From: Streptomyces flavochromogenes
GTDB lineage: Bacteria > Actinomycetota > Actinomycetes > Streptomycetales > Streptomycetaceae
Assembly: GCF_000717595.1 (NCBI RefSeq)
Contig: NZ_JNZO01000008.1
Coordinates: 124,001-188,000 of the forward strand
Direction: 5' to 3'
DNA length: 64,000 bases
Below are positions 34,417 to 42,333 of the stretch, piece by piece (positions within the stretch are counted from its first letter, which is position 1; each line of letters starts with the position of its first letter). Position numbers and translations under genes: made by a program. The notes below the pieces were generated by a model, which searched no databases, was not told where the DNA came from, and worked only from the letters and a program-made list of their open reading frames with translations.

Positions 34417-35181
34417 ATGGAGCTGAAGCGGGAGCGCGTACGCGAGCACCTCCTGACCGTGATCGAGAGCCGCCGTCCAGGCGACGCGATCCCGTCCGAG
34501 CGCACCCTCTGCGCCACCCTCGGAGTCTCCCGGCCCACCCTGCGGGCGGCGGTCGACGAACTCGTCGCCACGGGCCTGCTGGTACGGGAACACGGCCGCG
34601 GCATGTTCGTCGCACCGGACAAGATCACCCAGGAACTCGTCGCCGAACACCGGGCGGCGGGCGCGCCCCGGAGCCGGGGCGACTGGACGAGCACGGTCCT
34701 CGAACTCCGCACCGTACGGGCCGGCGCCCGCATCGGCCGCAGGCTGGCCATCTCCCCGGCGGCGCAGCTCGTCCACGTGACACGCCTCCGGCGCGTCGAC
34801 GGCGCCCCGATCGCCCTGGAGCACCTCCACGTCCCGGCCGACCTGGTACCCGGACTCACCGCCGCGGACATGGAAGGCGGCTTCTACGCGCATCTGCGGG
34901 AGCGGCGCGGCATCCGGCCGGCCCACGCGGTCCAGTCGATCGAGCCGACCGTCCTGAGCGAGGAGGAGGCGGCCCTCCTCGACGTGCCGGTCCTGTCGCC
35001 CGCCCTCCTCTTCGACCGGATCACCTCCGCCACGGACGGCAGACCCGTCGAGTACGTCCGCTCCCTCTACCGGGGCGACCGCTACCGCATCGTCTCCCGT
35101 CTCGCCCTCGGCGACGGCGCGCCCGGCGACCCGGCGACGGACGCGGCGCGGGGCGGGACGTGGTGGGGCACGGTCGAGTGA
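34417..35181 (+). CDS. GntR/HutC-family regulator, second of a tandem pair
   Basis: A 254-residue paralogue of the preceding gene. The DNA-binding domain is almost the same, with an unbroken identical run from IPSERTLC through LRAAVDELVATG, so both should read the same operators. The UTRA domain is clearly more diverged (for example SPAAQLVHVTRLRRVDGAPIAL against SPAAELLYVARLRLVDGAPMAI), which suggests different effectors. It has its own GGGGGAG ribosome site eight bases before the ATG. C-terminal ~25 residues are an unrelated tail. Tandem duplication is the simplest origin. Confidence 0.88.
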   Translation: MELKRERVREHLLTVIESRRPGDAIPSERTLCATLGVSRPTLRAAVDELVATGLLVREHGRGMFVAPDKITQELVAEHRAAGAPRSRGDWTSTVLELRTVRAGARIGRRLAISPAAQLVHVTRLRRVDGAPIALEHLHVPADLVPGLTAADMEGGFYAHLRERRGIRPAHAVQSIEPTVLSEEEAALLDVPVLSPALLFDRITSATDGRPVEYVRSLYRGDRYRIVSRLALGDGAPGDPATDAARGGTWWGTVE

Positions 35182-35445
35182 CGACCGCTCCTCCGGTGCG
35201 CCGGGTGAACAGGCCCGGGTGGGGGGCGAGGCGGGACTCCTCGGGATGGCGCGGTCAACCGGATCCTGCCCCACGCCTCCTCGCGACCCGACTCCGTCCC
35301 GCAGGACGACGAGCACGTCGGGTGCAGCGTCCACGGGGAACCCGTCGCCGTGGTGAACGGTCTCGTCGACCCGGGGGAGTCGTCCAGAAGGCGACCGCCC
35401 CGCATCCCCCGTGCTCGGACTCGGCGTGCGGTCCGCGGCGGACCG
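35182..35445. other. Intergenic region with a possible small coding remnant
   Basis: 264 bases between convergent genes. In the plus strand, the stretch ~35262-35385 reads without stops as VNRILPHASSRPD...EHVGCSVHGEPVAVVNGLVDPGE with codon use typical of genes, and a preceding EAGLLGMA lies in another frame. It could be the decayed end of an old gene. I do not recognise the protein, and no clear terminator hairpin was found. Confidence 0.3.
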
Positions 35446-36354
35446 TCACGGGACGACCGGCGGCAGCGGTTCACGGGCCGCGTGCCAGGCCGCCGGGAGG
35501 GCGGCGACTCCCGTCCGCGCGGCGATCACCCCGCCCGCGATGGCGCAGGTGGTGTCGATGTCACCGCGCCCGGCGACCGTGAACCACAGGCCCTCGTGCA
35601 GGTCGTCGAGGTGCCCCGCCGCGCACCACAGCGCGTAGGGAACGGTGTCGGGTCCGGACATGCGGTAGCCGGAACCCAGGACCTCCGCGGCGTGCCGGAC
35701 CGAAGTGCGCTCCGGCATCCGGGCCGCGATGCGCACACCCGACCGGACGTCGCTTTCGGGGAGGCGCGCGGCGATCGCCCGGAGGAACTCCGGCCGCCCC
35801 GGAGCGGGCCCGCCCCGGCTTGTCGTCGCCAGAGCGGCGGCGAGGGCGACCGCCACCGCCCCGGCGACCGCTTCAGGATGACGGTGCGAGACCGTGCTCT
35901 GGCGGGCCGCCTGCTCGGCGACGACGTCGAGATCGGCGGCGTGCCAGGCGCCGAGCGGGGCGACGCGCATGGCGGCGCCGTTGCCCCAGGAACCCTGGCC
36001 CTCGAACTGTCCGGCGACCACCTCCCGCCAGGGCTCGCCCGCTCCGATCCGACGGAGCACGTCGTGCATCGAGGCGCCGTACCCCCGGTGGGTGTCGTCG
36101 GCGTAGGCCGCCGCGAAGCGCAGTGCGAGGCGGTCCTGGTCGACGCCGCCGCCACTGTCGGCGAGCTCCCGCACGAGAACGAGTGCCTGGGCGGTGTCGT
36201 CACTCCACTGCCACAGGGTCTCCGGGGGCACGGTCCGCGACTCCAGGGCCGCCGGGCCCTCCCGGCGCAGGATGCCGAACCATCGGTCACCGAAGGCGTC
36301 ACCGAAGGCGAGCCCGTGCAACGAGTCGAGGACGGCTACAGGCACGTTGATCAT
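35446..36354 (-). CDS. ADP-ribosylglycohydrolase (DraG/ARH family)
   Basis: A 302-residue DraG-like hydrolase. Both metal-binding segments are present: WSDDTAQALVL (~45-55; family [ST]DDT) and GRGDIDTTCAIAGGV (~260; family GDxDTxA). SWGNGAAMRVAPLGAW and SHRHPEAVAGAVAVA are further signatures. The enzyme removes ADP-ribose from a protein, nucleic acid or small ADP-ribosylated compound; no partner ADP-ribosyltransferase is nearby. ATG 36354 has no Shine-Dalgarno sequence, and a GATACT element ends six bases before it, so the transcript may be leaderless. It stands alone between two hairpin-bounded units. Confidence 0.88.
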   Translation of the reverse strand: MINVPVAVLDSLHGLAFGDAFGDRWFGILRREGPAALESRTVPPETLWQWSDDTAQALVLVRELADSGGGVDQDRLALRFAAAYADDTHRGYGASMHDVLRRIGAGEPWREVVAGQFEGQGSWGNGAAMRVAPLGAWHAADLDVVAEQAARQSTVSHRHPEAVAGAVAVALAAALATTSRGGPAPGRPEFLRAIAARLPESDVRSGVRIAARMPERTSVRHAAEVLGSGYRMSGPDTVPYALWCAAGHLDDLHEGLWFTVAGRGDIDTTCAIAGGVIAARTGVAALPAAWHAAREPLPPVVP

Positions 36355-36378
36355 CGGAGGAGTATCACAGCAGGCTCG

Positions 36379-36414
36379 CGCCCCCGGCACCGTGTTTATG
36401 CGGTGCCGGGGGCG
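36379..36414 (-). terminator. Hairpin terminator downstream of the MacB-type operon
   Basis: A perfect 14-bp stem (36379-36392 with 36401-36414) and an eight-base loop tgtttatg. It follows the permease gene that ends at 36560 on the minus strand and precedes the start of the ADP-ribosylglycohydrolase gene. Confidence 0.8.
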
Positions 36415-36559
36415 TACCGGCGTCACCGCCGGCGCGCCACCGCCGGCTCGACGAGATACCGCTTGGTCACCGGTGGTCCCGCCCCCCCGGCCGCCCGGGG
36501 GTGATCCGGGCAGCAAGAGGCGTGCGAAGGAGCCGAGCCGCGTGCCGGTGCCTCGGGTC

Positions 36560-37762
36560 CTACGCCGTCGCGAGCGCCAGCGTCGGTGACAGTCGGGACG
36601 CCCTCACCGCCGGGTACAGCCCCGCCACCGTGCCGATCGCGAGTGTCGCCGCGAAGCCGCCGCCCACCGCCCACAGCGGTACGACCCACGGCAGCCCGCC
36701 CGTCGACGCGTACACCCCCGTCGCCGCCCCGCCGAGCCCCACACCCGCCAGGCCGCCGAGGCCGGACAGCATCAGGGACTCCGTCACGAACTGGATCCTG
36801 ATCTGCCCCCTGGTCGCGCCCAGCGAGCGGCGGAGGCCGATCTCGTGGCGGCGTTCGAGGACCGAGATGATCATCGTGTTGGCGACGCCGACCCCGCCGA
36901 CCAGCAGCGCGATTCCGCCGAGCCCCAGGAGCAGCGTGGAGAACGCTCCCTCCGTCGCCGCCTTGGCCTTGAGCGCCGAGGACGGGTCGCCGACCGACAC
37001 GTTCTGCGGATTCTGCGGATCGATCGTCGGAGCGAGCAGCTGCTGCACGTCCTCCACGGACGCGTCGGTGGACCGCTCGTACACCGTCGTCGGATGCCCG
37101 TCGAAGCGCAGCAGTCGCTCCGCGCCCGCCCAGCCGACCAGCGCCGACCGCTCGATCTCGGGCGCGAGCGGCAGTGGGTCGAGGACGCCGATGACCGTGA
37201 AGTACCGGTCGTCGATCCAGACCTGCCGGCCGGGCTCGGTGATCCCGAGCCGTTCGGCGGCCACATGGCCGAGGACCACGGACGGGTAGCGGCCCGTGGC
37301 GGCGTTCAGCCAGGTGCCGGACGCGAGCCCGCCCCTGAGGACCTCGAGGAGTCCCTCCGTCGCCGCCTTCACCGCGATCCCGCCGGTCTCGGCCTCCGGG
37401 ATCTTCTCGGAACGGCGCACCGAGCTCGTCAGATCACCGGTCCCGGCGGCCTTCTCCACGCCGGCGATCCGGCCGACCATCCCCACCGCGTCCTTCGGCA
37501 GCTTGACCTCCTGCCCGCTGAACATCCCCTCGCCCGGCTTGGCGACCAGCATGTTCGTACCGAGCGCGTCGAGTTGGCGCAGCAACTGAGCTTGGCTGGA
37601 GGCGGAGATGCCGACGACCGCGATCATCGTGGCGATCCCGATGGCGATGCCGAGGGCCGAGAGCACCACGCGTACGGGACGGCTCCGCAGCCCGGCCGAG
37701 CCGACGTGCAGGACGTCCCGCGGACCGAGCCGAGCGGCCGTGAGTCTCCTCGTACGGGACAT
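36560..37762 (-). CDS. MacB/FtsX-type ABC transporter permease
   Basis: A 400-residue permease with one N-terminal helix (VRVVLSALGIAIGIATMIAVVGI), a large extracellular MacB_PCD domain (~55-275) and three C-terminal helices beginning FSTLLLGLGGIALLVGGVGVANTM, then ERRHEIGLRRSLGATRGQIR, the FtsX signature. MacB-type permeases work by mechanotransmission rather than by a central pore. ATG 37762 overlaps the stop of the ATPase gene. The system with adaptor and lipoprotein probably exports or removes an envelope-active peptide or lipid-like compound. Confidence 0.9.
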   Translation of the reverse strand: MSRTRRLTAARLGPRDVLHVGSAGLRSRPVRVVLSALGIAIGIATMIAVVGISASSQAQLLRQLDALGTNMLVAKPGEGMFSGQEVKLPKDAVGMVGRIAGVEKAAGTGDLTSSVRRSEKIPEAETGGIAVKAATEGLLEVLRGGLASGTWLNAATGRYPSVVLGHVAAERLGITEPGRQVWIDDRYFTVIGVLDPLPLAPEIERSALVGWAGAERLLRFDGHPTTVYERSTDASVEDVQQLLAPTIDPQNPQNVSVGDPSSALKAKAATEGAFSTLLLGLGGIALLVGGVGVANTMIISVLERRHEIGLRRSLGATRGQIRIQFVTESLMLSGLGGLAGVGLGGAATGVYASTGGLPWVVPLWAVGGGFAATLAIGTVAGLYPAVRASRLSPTLALATA

Positions 37763-38580
37763 CAGGCCGCGCCCTTTCCATCACCGGAGGCGTCTGGTGC
37801 ACCGGGTGCACCGGTCACACCGACCTCGCCGGAGGCGAGTGACGTGTCCGCCACCACCCGCCCGTCCCGTATCCGCACCTGCCGCGGCAGCCGCCCCGCG
37901 ATCTCCGTGTCGTGCGTGATGACCGCGATCGTCGCGCCCTCCGCGTTGAGCTCGTGCAGGAGCGTCATCACCGCCTCCCCGGACGCCGAGTCAAGCGCGC
38001 CCGTCGGTTCGTCGGCGAGCAGCAGGGCCGGTTCGCCGACCACCGCGCGCGCGATGGCGACGCGCTGCCTCTGCCCGCCCGACAGCTCGTGCGGCCGGTG
38101 CTTCATCCGGTCGCCGAGGCCCACCCGGGCCAGCGCCTCGGCGGCCATCTCGCGCCGCCGCGCGCGGGGAAGCCCGGAGTACAGCAGCCCTTCGGCCACG
38201 TTCTCCAGCGCGCCCACGCCCGGCACCAGATGGAAGGCCTGGAAGACGAAGCCGATGCGGCGGGCGCGCAGGGCCGACAGCCTGCGGTCCGACAGGGAGG
38301 CGATGTCGTACCCGGCGATCTCGACCGTGCCGGCGCTGGGCCGGTCCAGGGTGCCGACGATGTGCAACAGCGTCGACTTGCCGGATCCGGACGGCCCGAC
38401 GATGCCGAGCAGCTCACCTTCCCCGATGGTGAGGTCGACGCCGTCGAGGGCACGGACACCGCCCGCGTACTCCTTGGTGACTCCACGGAGGCGTACGACC
38501 GGGGTCGCCGTCGCACCGGCCGTCGGCGTTCCACCCGGCGTCGGGAGCGGGCTCGTGGTCATGGCCGAGGTGGTCGTCAT
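37762..38580 (-). CDS. MacB/LolD-type ABC transporter ATPase
   Basis: A 272-residue ATPase. Walker A GPSGSGKST, Q-loop FVFQAFHLVPG, signature LSGGQRQRVAIARA, Walker B LLLADEPTGALD and the switch His (VITHD) are all intact. The N-terminal ~28 residues are a Thr/Pro-rich tail before VVRLRGVTKEY, and the C-terminus adds a Gly/Ala tail. ATG 38580 overlaps the adaptor stop, and its own stop overlaps the permease start, so the genes are co-translated. Confidence 0.93.
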   Translation of the reverse strand: MTTTSAMTTSPLPTPGGTPTAGATATPVVRLRGVTKEYAGGVRALDGVDLTIGEGELLGIVGPSGSGKSTLLHIVGTLDRPSAGTVEIAGYDIASLSDRRLSALRARRIGFVFQAFHLVPGVGALENVAEGLLYSGLPRARRREMAAEALARVGLGDRMKHRPHELSGGQRQRVAIARAVVGEPALLLADEPTGALDSASGEAVMTLLHELNAEGATIAVITHDTEIAGRLPRQVRIRDGRVVADTSLASGEVGVTGAPGAPDASGDGKGAA

Positions 38581-39671
38581 GCGGACGGCACCCCGACCTT
38601 CATGCCCTCGCGCAGCCCCTCGCCGCCGACCTCGACCCGGCCCTGCCCGAACATGCCGAGCTCGACCTCCACGTCCCGGGCCGTTCCGTTCTCGACGACC
38701 TGGACGCCGAAGCCGCCGCCGGGCAGGGCGAGCAGCGCGTTCACGGGCACGGTCAGGACGTTCCGGCGCGTCTCGCCGGTGAGCTCGACGGTGACCGGGG
38801 ACTGGTCGATGCCCTTGACCTTCTCCGGCTGGTCGAAGGAGACCGTGACGGGGATCTTCGGTGTCCTGTCCTGAGGGTCGTCGCCCGCGGACGCGGTCTT
38901 CCCGACGGCCGACACCTTCCCCGGAAGCTCCGTACCGTCCGGCAGCCGGACCTTCACCCGCGTCCCGGTCTTCGCCGACTCCGCCTCCGACACGGGGATC
39001 GTGAAGCGCACGACCCGCTCGGATCCGGTAACGGTGAGCACCGGCCCGCCCGGCGCGATCCGGTCGCCGGGCGCGGCGCCCGCCTCCTTCACCCGTACCG
39101 CACTGCCCGCGAAGGCGATCTGGTCCGGGCCGACGGTGCCGGTCTGCTTCAGGTCGTGGGACTTCTGCCACCGCTTCACGGCGGCGGCCGTCTTCGCCGT
39201 GTACTCCTCGTCGACGTCGAATCCGATGTACCCGAGGGCGGCGAGGTTCTCCTCCAGCTGGCGCACGTCCTTGCCCTTGTCACCGGTCTTGAGTGCCCGG
39301 TACATGGGTTCGGCGCCGTACATCAGACGGACCGGGCCGCCCTCGACCTCGTACAGCCGCTGGTCCCGTCCGACGACCGAACCGGTCGCCGCGACCCAGG
39401 TCAGGACCCCGGCAGGACCCGCGTTGATCTTCCGTTCGCCGAGGTGGCCGAGGGTGCCGTCCTGCTGGGAGCTGTTGCTGAGGTCGCCCCGGGTGACAGG
39501 AGCGGTCGCGGCCGGCAGACCCTTCGAGTCGGCGGCGCCGCCGGACCCGTCCGCCGCCTTGTCGGGCGCGGACACGGCGGTGACCGCCGCGCCGCCGCCC
39601 GCGACGGCGACGATCGCCGCGAGGGCGAGCACCAGCCGGCGCCGGGCCATCGGCCGCTCGCGGCCGCTCAT
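38577..39671 (-). CDS. Efflux adaptor protein with embedded peptidoglycan-binding domain
   Basis: A 364-residue HlyD/MacA-like adaptor. One N-terminal helix or signal anchor (RLVLALAAIVAVAGGGAAVTAV) is followed by a lipoyl/barrel-type portion (GERKINAGPAGVLTWVAATGSVVGRDQRLYEV). Inserted at ~130-185 is a PG_binding_1 domain (GKDVRQLEENLAALGY and AVKRWQKSHDLKQTGTV). The beta-barrel and membrane-proximal parts follow (VVRFTIPVSEAESAKTGTRV, LTVPVNALLALPGGGFGVQVV). In a Gram-positive cell this could hold the adaptor against the wall. ATG 39671 overlaps the lipoprotein stop. Confidence 0.88.
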   Translation of the reverse strand: MSGRERPMARRRLVLALAAIVAVAGGGAAVTAVSAPDKAADGSGGAADSKGLPAATAPVTRGDLSNSSQQDGTLGHLGERKINAGPAGVLTWVAATGSVVGRDQRLYEVEGGPVRLMYGAEPMYRALKTGDKGKDVRQLEENLAALGYIGFDVDEEYTAKTAAAVKRWQKSHDLKQTGTVGPDQIAFAGSAVRVKEAGAAPGDRIAPGGPVLTVTGSERVVRFTIPVSEAESAKTGTRVKVRLPDGTELPGKVSAVGKTASAGDDPQDRTPKIPVTVSFDQPEKVKGIDQSPVTVELTGETRRNVLTVPVNALLALPGGGFGVQVVENGTARDVEVELGMFGQGRVEVGGEGLREGMKVGVPSA

Positions 39672-40183
39672 CGGGCCACGCTCTCGCACGCCTTGGCGGC
39701 CTTGTCGAACTTCTGCCTCTCCGCGCCCTGCGGTATCGGCATGGCCGCCTGCGCGCCGCCGTCGAACTTCGGGTCGGGCATGTTGAAGCCGTTCTCCCGC
39801 ATGCACTTCGCGTATGCGAGCGCCTTGTCCTTGTCGGCCTGTGTGGGCTCCTTCCCGAAGCCGGCGCCGCCGGCCTTGTCCTGGCAGGCCTTGAACGCCT
39901 TCTCCATCTTCTCCTTCGACATGCCGTCACCGCCGATGGTGAGCCCGACCCCCTGCTCGCCCGGCTTCGGCTCGGGCACGTCGAGACCCTGTTCGCGCAG
40001 GCACTTGCGGTGCTCGAAGGCCTGGTCGGCCTTCTTTCCCTCGTCGTTCACGCTCCCGTCCTTCTTCCCGCTTCCGGAGCCGGCCGAGTCCGAGCCCGCT
40101 CCCGAGCAGGCGGTGGCGAGCAGGGTGAGGGCGGCGGCCAGGGAGGTGGCGGCGGCGGCCCGGGTGATCCGTCGAATCGTCAT
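39668..40183 (-). CDS. Small lipoprotein with repeated CxRExG motifs, first gene of the ABC operon
   Basis: A 171-residue lipoprotein; the signal peptide ends in LLATACSG. The mature part has two similar segments: HRKCLREQGLDVPEPKPG and YAKCMRENGFNMPDPKFDG, each with Cys, Arg, Gly and Pro-Asp/Pro-Glu in the same order, and two more Cys (KACQD, KACES). Such proteins commonly precede HlyD/MacB-type genes in actinomycetes; the function is unknown, perhaps substrate capture. A short hairpin GGCACG-GAG-CGTGCC (40184-40198) abuts the start codon and no Shine-Dalgarno sequence is seen. Confidence 0.75.
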   Translation of the reverse strand: MTIRRITRAAAATSLAAALTLLATACSGAGSDSAGSGSGKKDGSVNDEGKKADQAFEHRKCLREQGLDVPEPKPGEQGVGLTIGGDGMSKEKMEKAFKACQDKAGGAGFGKEPTQADKDKALAYAKCMRENGFNMPDPKFDGGAQAAMPIPQGAERQKFDKAAKACESVAR

Positions 40184-40208
40184 GGCACGGAGCGTGCCGC
40201 GAAGGGGT

Positions 40209-40236
40209 GTTTCGTTTCTCTCAGCGGTTTTGTTTA
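40209..40236. promoter_or_regulatory. Direct-repeat GTTT boxes between the ABC operon and the two-component genes
   Basis: GTTTCGTTTC (40209-40218) and GTTTTGTTTA (40227-40236) are related ten-base units 18 bases apart, each holding two GTTT half sites. The array lies in an unusually AT-rich island in the divergent region. Spaced direct repeats are the usual target of OmpR-type regulators, so the adjacent response regulator is the likely ligand. Confidence 0.5.
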
Positions 40237-40272
40237 CACCGGCGAAAGGTGGCCTTCGGATACACAGGAGGC

Positions 40273-40932
40273 ATGCGCGTACTGGTGGTGGAGGACGAGG
40301 CGTTTCTCGCCGAGATGATCGCCGAGGGGCTGCGCCGCGACGCGCTCGCCGTGGACATCGCGGCCGACGGCCTCGAAGCACTGCGGAAACTGGAACTGGG
40401 GGAGTACGACGTGCTCGTCCTGGACCGGGACCTGCCCGGGCTGCACGGCGACGACGTCTGCCGCCGCGTGGTCGGACAGCGGCTGATGACCCGGGTCCTG
40501 ATGCTGACGGCGGCGGGTACCGTACGGGACCGGGTCGAGGGCCTCGGCCTCGGTGCCGACGACTATCTGTCCAAGCCCTTCGCGTACGACGAGCTGCTCG
40601 CCCGTGTCCTGGCGCTCGGCCGGCGTGCCCGGCCCGCCCTGCCGCCCGTTCTGCAGCGGGCCGGGATCGTCCTGGACACCGCCCGCCGCCAGGCCAGCCG
40701 GGACGGTCGCCATCTGCAGCTGTCACGGAAGGAGTTCGCCGTCCTGGAGGCCCTGCTGCGGGCCGAGGGCGCGGTGGTCAGCGGCGAGGACCTCATCGAG
40801 CAGGTCTGGGAGGAGCACACCAGTTACCGCACGAACGCGGTACGGGTCACGCTGAGCAAACTGCGCGCGAAGCTGGGCGAGCCGCCGGTGGTGGAGACGG
40901 TCCCGGGCTCGGGCTACCGGATCGGGTCATGA
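40273..40932 (+). CDS. OmpR-family response regulator
   Basis: A 219-residue regulator. The receiver has the acidic pocket E7-D8-E9, phospho-acceptor D51 (VLVLDRDLPG), the switch Thr (MLTAAG) and Lys (YLSKPF). The C-terminal winged helix has LSRKEFAVLEALLRAEGAVV, RTNAVRVTLSKLRAKLG and PGSGYRIGS. Start ATG 40273 begins the canonical MRVLVVEDE; an AGGAGG sits only one base upstream, closer than usual. It is divergent from the ABC operon and overlaps its kinase gene (ATGA). Confidence 0.95.
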   Translation: MRVLVVEDEAFLAEMIAEGLRRDALAVDIAADGLEALRKLELGEYDVLVLDRDLPGLHGDDVCRRVVGQRLMTRVLMLTAAGTVRDRVEGLGLGADDYLSKPFAYDELLARVLALGRRARPALPPVLQRAGIVLDTARRQASRDGRHLQLSRKEFAVLEALLRAEGAVVSGEDLIEQVWEEHTSYRTNAVRVTLSKLRAKLGEPPVVETVPGSGYRIGS

Positions 40933-42206
40933 AAGGGGTCGTGAAGCGGGTCGTCACGGGGGAGCGGGCCCGGTTGACCGCCCTGTACGGGGGGCTTCTG
41001 CTGCTCGCCGGCGCCCTGCTGACGGGGGTCGTGTACTTCCTCGTCAAGGAGGGCCTTTACTCGTCGATCAGTCTGGCCGTCACCGGGACCGTGCCGGCGA
41101 GGCGGCTGGAGGAGTTGCCGAGCCCGTATCCGACGGCGATCACCAGCGCCGTTCCCGCCAGTCCGTTTCCGGCCACTGCGCAACCGGTGAGTCCGGCACC
41201 CGCGAGCCCGGCCCCGAGCGGTGCCGCCCAGCTGCCCAGCGAGGTGCTCGCGATCACGCGGTCGGTGAGCGGCGCGGCGGAGTCGGCGGCGCTGGAGCGC
41301 CTTCTGACGGTGTCGCTGATCGTGCTCCTCGTGTACGCGGTGCTCTCCGTGGTGCTCGCGTGGTGGATGGCCGGCCGGGTGCTCCGGCCGGTGGCCGTGA
41401 TCACGGAGACGGCCCGCCGGCTGTCGGGCGAGAACCTGCACGAGAGGATCGCGCTCGACGGGCCGCCCGGTGAGCTGAAGCGGCTCGCCGACACCTTCGA
41501 CGGGATGCTCGGCCGGATGGAGGGGCTGGTCTCCGCCCAGCAACGGTTCGCGGCGAACGCCGCCCACGAGCTGCGCACACCGGTGGCCGTGCAGCGCGCG
41601 GCCGCCGAGATCGGGCTCGCGGGGGAACCCTCGCCGGACCGCGTCGCCCGCATCCGGGCGAAGCTGATCGAGGTCGCGGACGACAGCGAACGGATCATCG
41701 AGGGCCTCCTGCTCCTCGCCGCGTCCGACCAGGGGCTCCGGGAGCGCCGCCCGGTGGCCGTGCACGAGGTGGCCCGCCAGGCGGTGGACGCGATGGCGGC
41801 GGAGGCCGCGGAACACGAGGTGACGGTGTCGGTACGGGCCCTGCCCCTGACGGTCGACGGCGATGCGGTGCTCCTCGACCGCCTGGTGCACAACCTGGTC
41901 GTGAACGGTGTACGCCACAACGTCCCCGGCGGCAGGGTCGAGGTCCGTACGGGCCCGGCAGGTGTCGAGGTGTCGAACACCGGACCCGAGGTCCCGCCCG
42001 AGACCGTGCCGCTGCTCTTCGAACCCTTCCGCCGTCTGACGGAACGCACCCACGCCCCCGGCGAGGGCGCGGGCCTCGGACTCTCGATCGTCGAGTCGAT
42101 CGCACGGGCCCACGACGCGACGACGGAGGCGTTCCCCAACCCGGAGGGCGGCGGCCTGACCGTGCGGGTGCGGTTCGGTGGGGTGCGGTTCGGTAGGGAG
42201 GGGTGA
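40929..42206 (+). CDS. Two-component sensor histidine kinase
   Basis: A 425-residue kinase. Two membrane helices (LTALYGGLLLLAGALLTGVVYF and LERLLTVSLIVLLVYAVLSVVLAWW) enclose a short, Pro/Ala-rich extracellular loop of ~85 residues. HAMP follows (GRVLRPVAVITETARRLSGENL), then the H-box FAANAAHELRTPVAVQR with H213, and the N-box (HNLVVNGVRHN) and G-box (GLGLSIVESIARAH). The short sensor loop suits detection of an envelope stress or a peptide rather than a bulky ligand. Together with the divergent MacB-type operon it forms a sense-and-export unit. Confidence 0.93.
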   Translation: MKGVVKRVVTGERARLTALYGGLLLLAGALLTGVVYFLVKEGLYSSISLAVTGTVPARRLEELPSPYPTAITSAVPASPFPATAQPVSPAPASPAPSGAAQLPSEVLAITRSVSGAAESAALERLLTVSLIVLLVYAVLSVVLAWWMAGRVLRPVAVITETARRLSGENLHERIALDGPPGELKRLADTFDGMLGRMEGLVSAQQRFAANAAHELRTPVAVQRAAAEIGLAGEPSPDRVARIRAKLIEVADDSERIIEGLLLLAASDQGLRERRPVAVHEVARQAVDAMAAEAAEHEVTVSVRALPLTVDGDAVLLDRLVHNLVVNGVRHNVPGGRVEVRTGPAGVEVSNTGPEVPPETVPLLFEPFRRLTERTHAPGEGAGLGLSIVESIARAHDATTEAFPNPEGGGLTVRVRFGGVRFGREG

Positions 42207-42297
42207 GAACGCGACGCCCGGTCGACGGCGGTGTGGCGGTGGGAGGGCTTGACGGCGCTTGAGGGGGCTCGGCGGGGCTTGAGGAGTCGAGTGGCGC

Positions 42298-42333
42298 TTG
42301 ACGACGGCAAAGTGTGAGTGGTTAAGTACTCAC
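42298..42333 (+). promoter_or_regulatory. TetR promoter with overlapping operator, probably leaderless
   Basis: TTGACG (42298-42303) and TTAAGT (42322-42327) are 18 bases apart, and the ATG of the TetR gene follows six bases after the -10. The inverted repeat GTGAGT-N8-ACTCAC (42314-42333) covers the -10 and runs up to the start codon. No Shine-Dalgarno sequence is present. Autorepression of a leaderless transcript is the natural reading. Confidence 0.65.
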
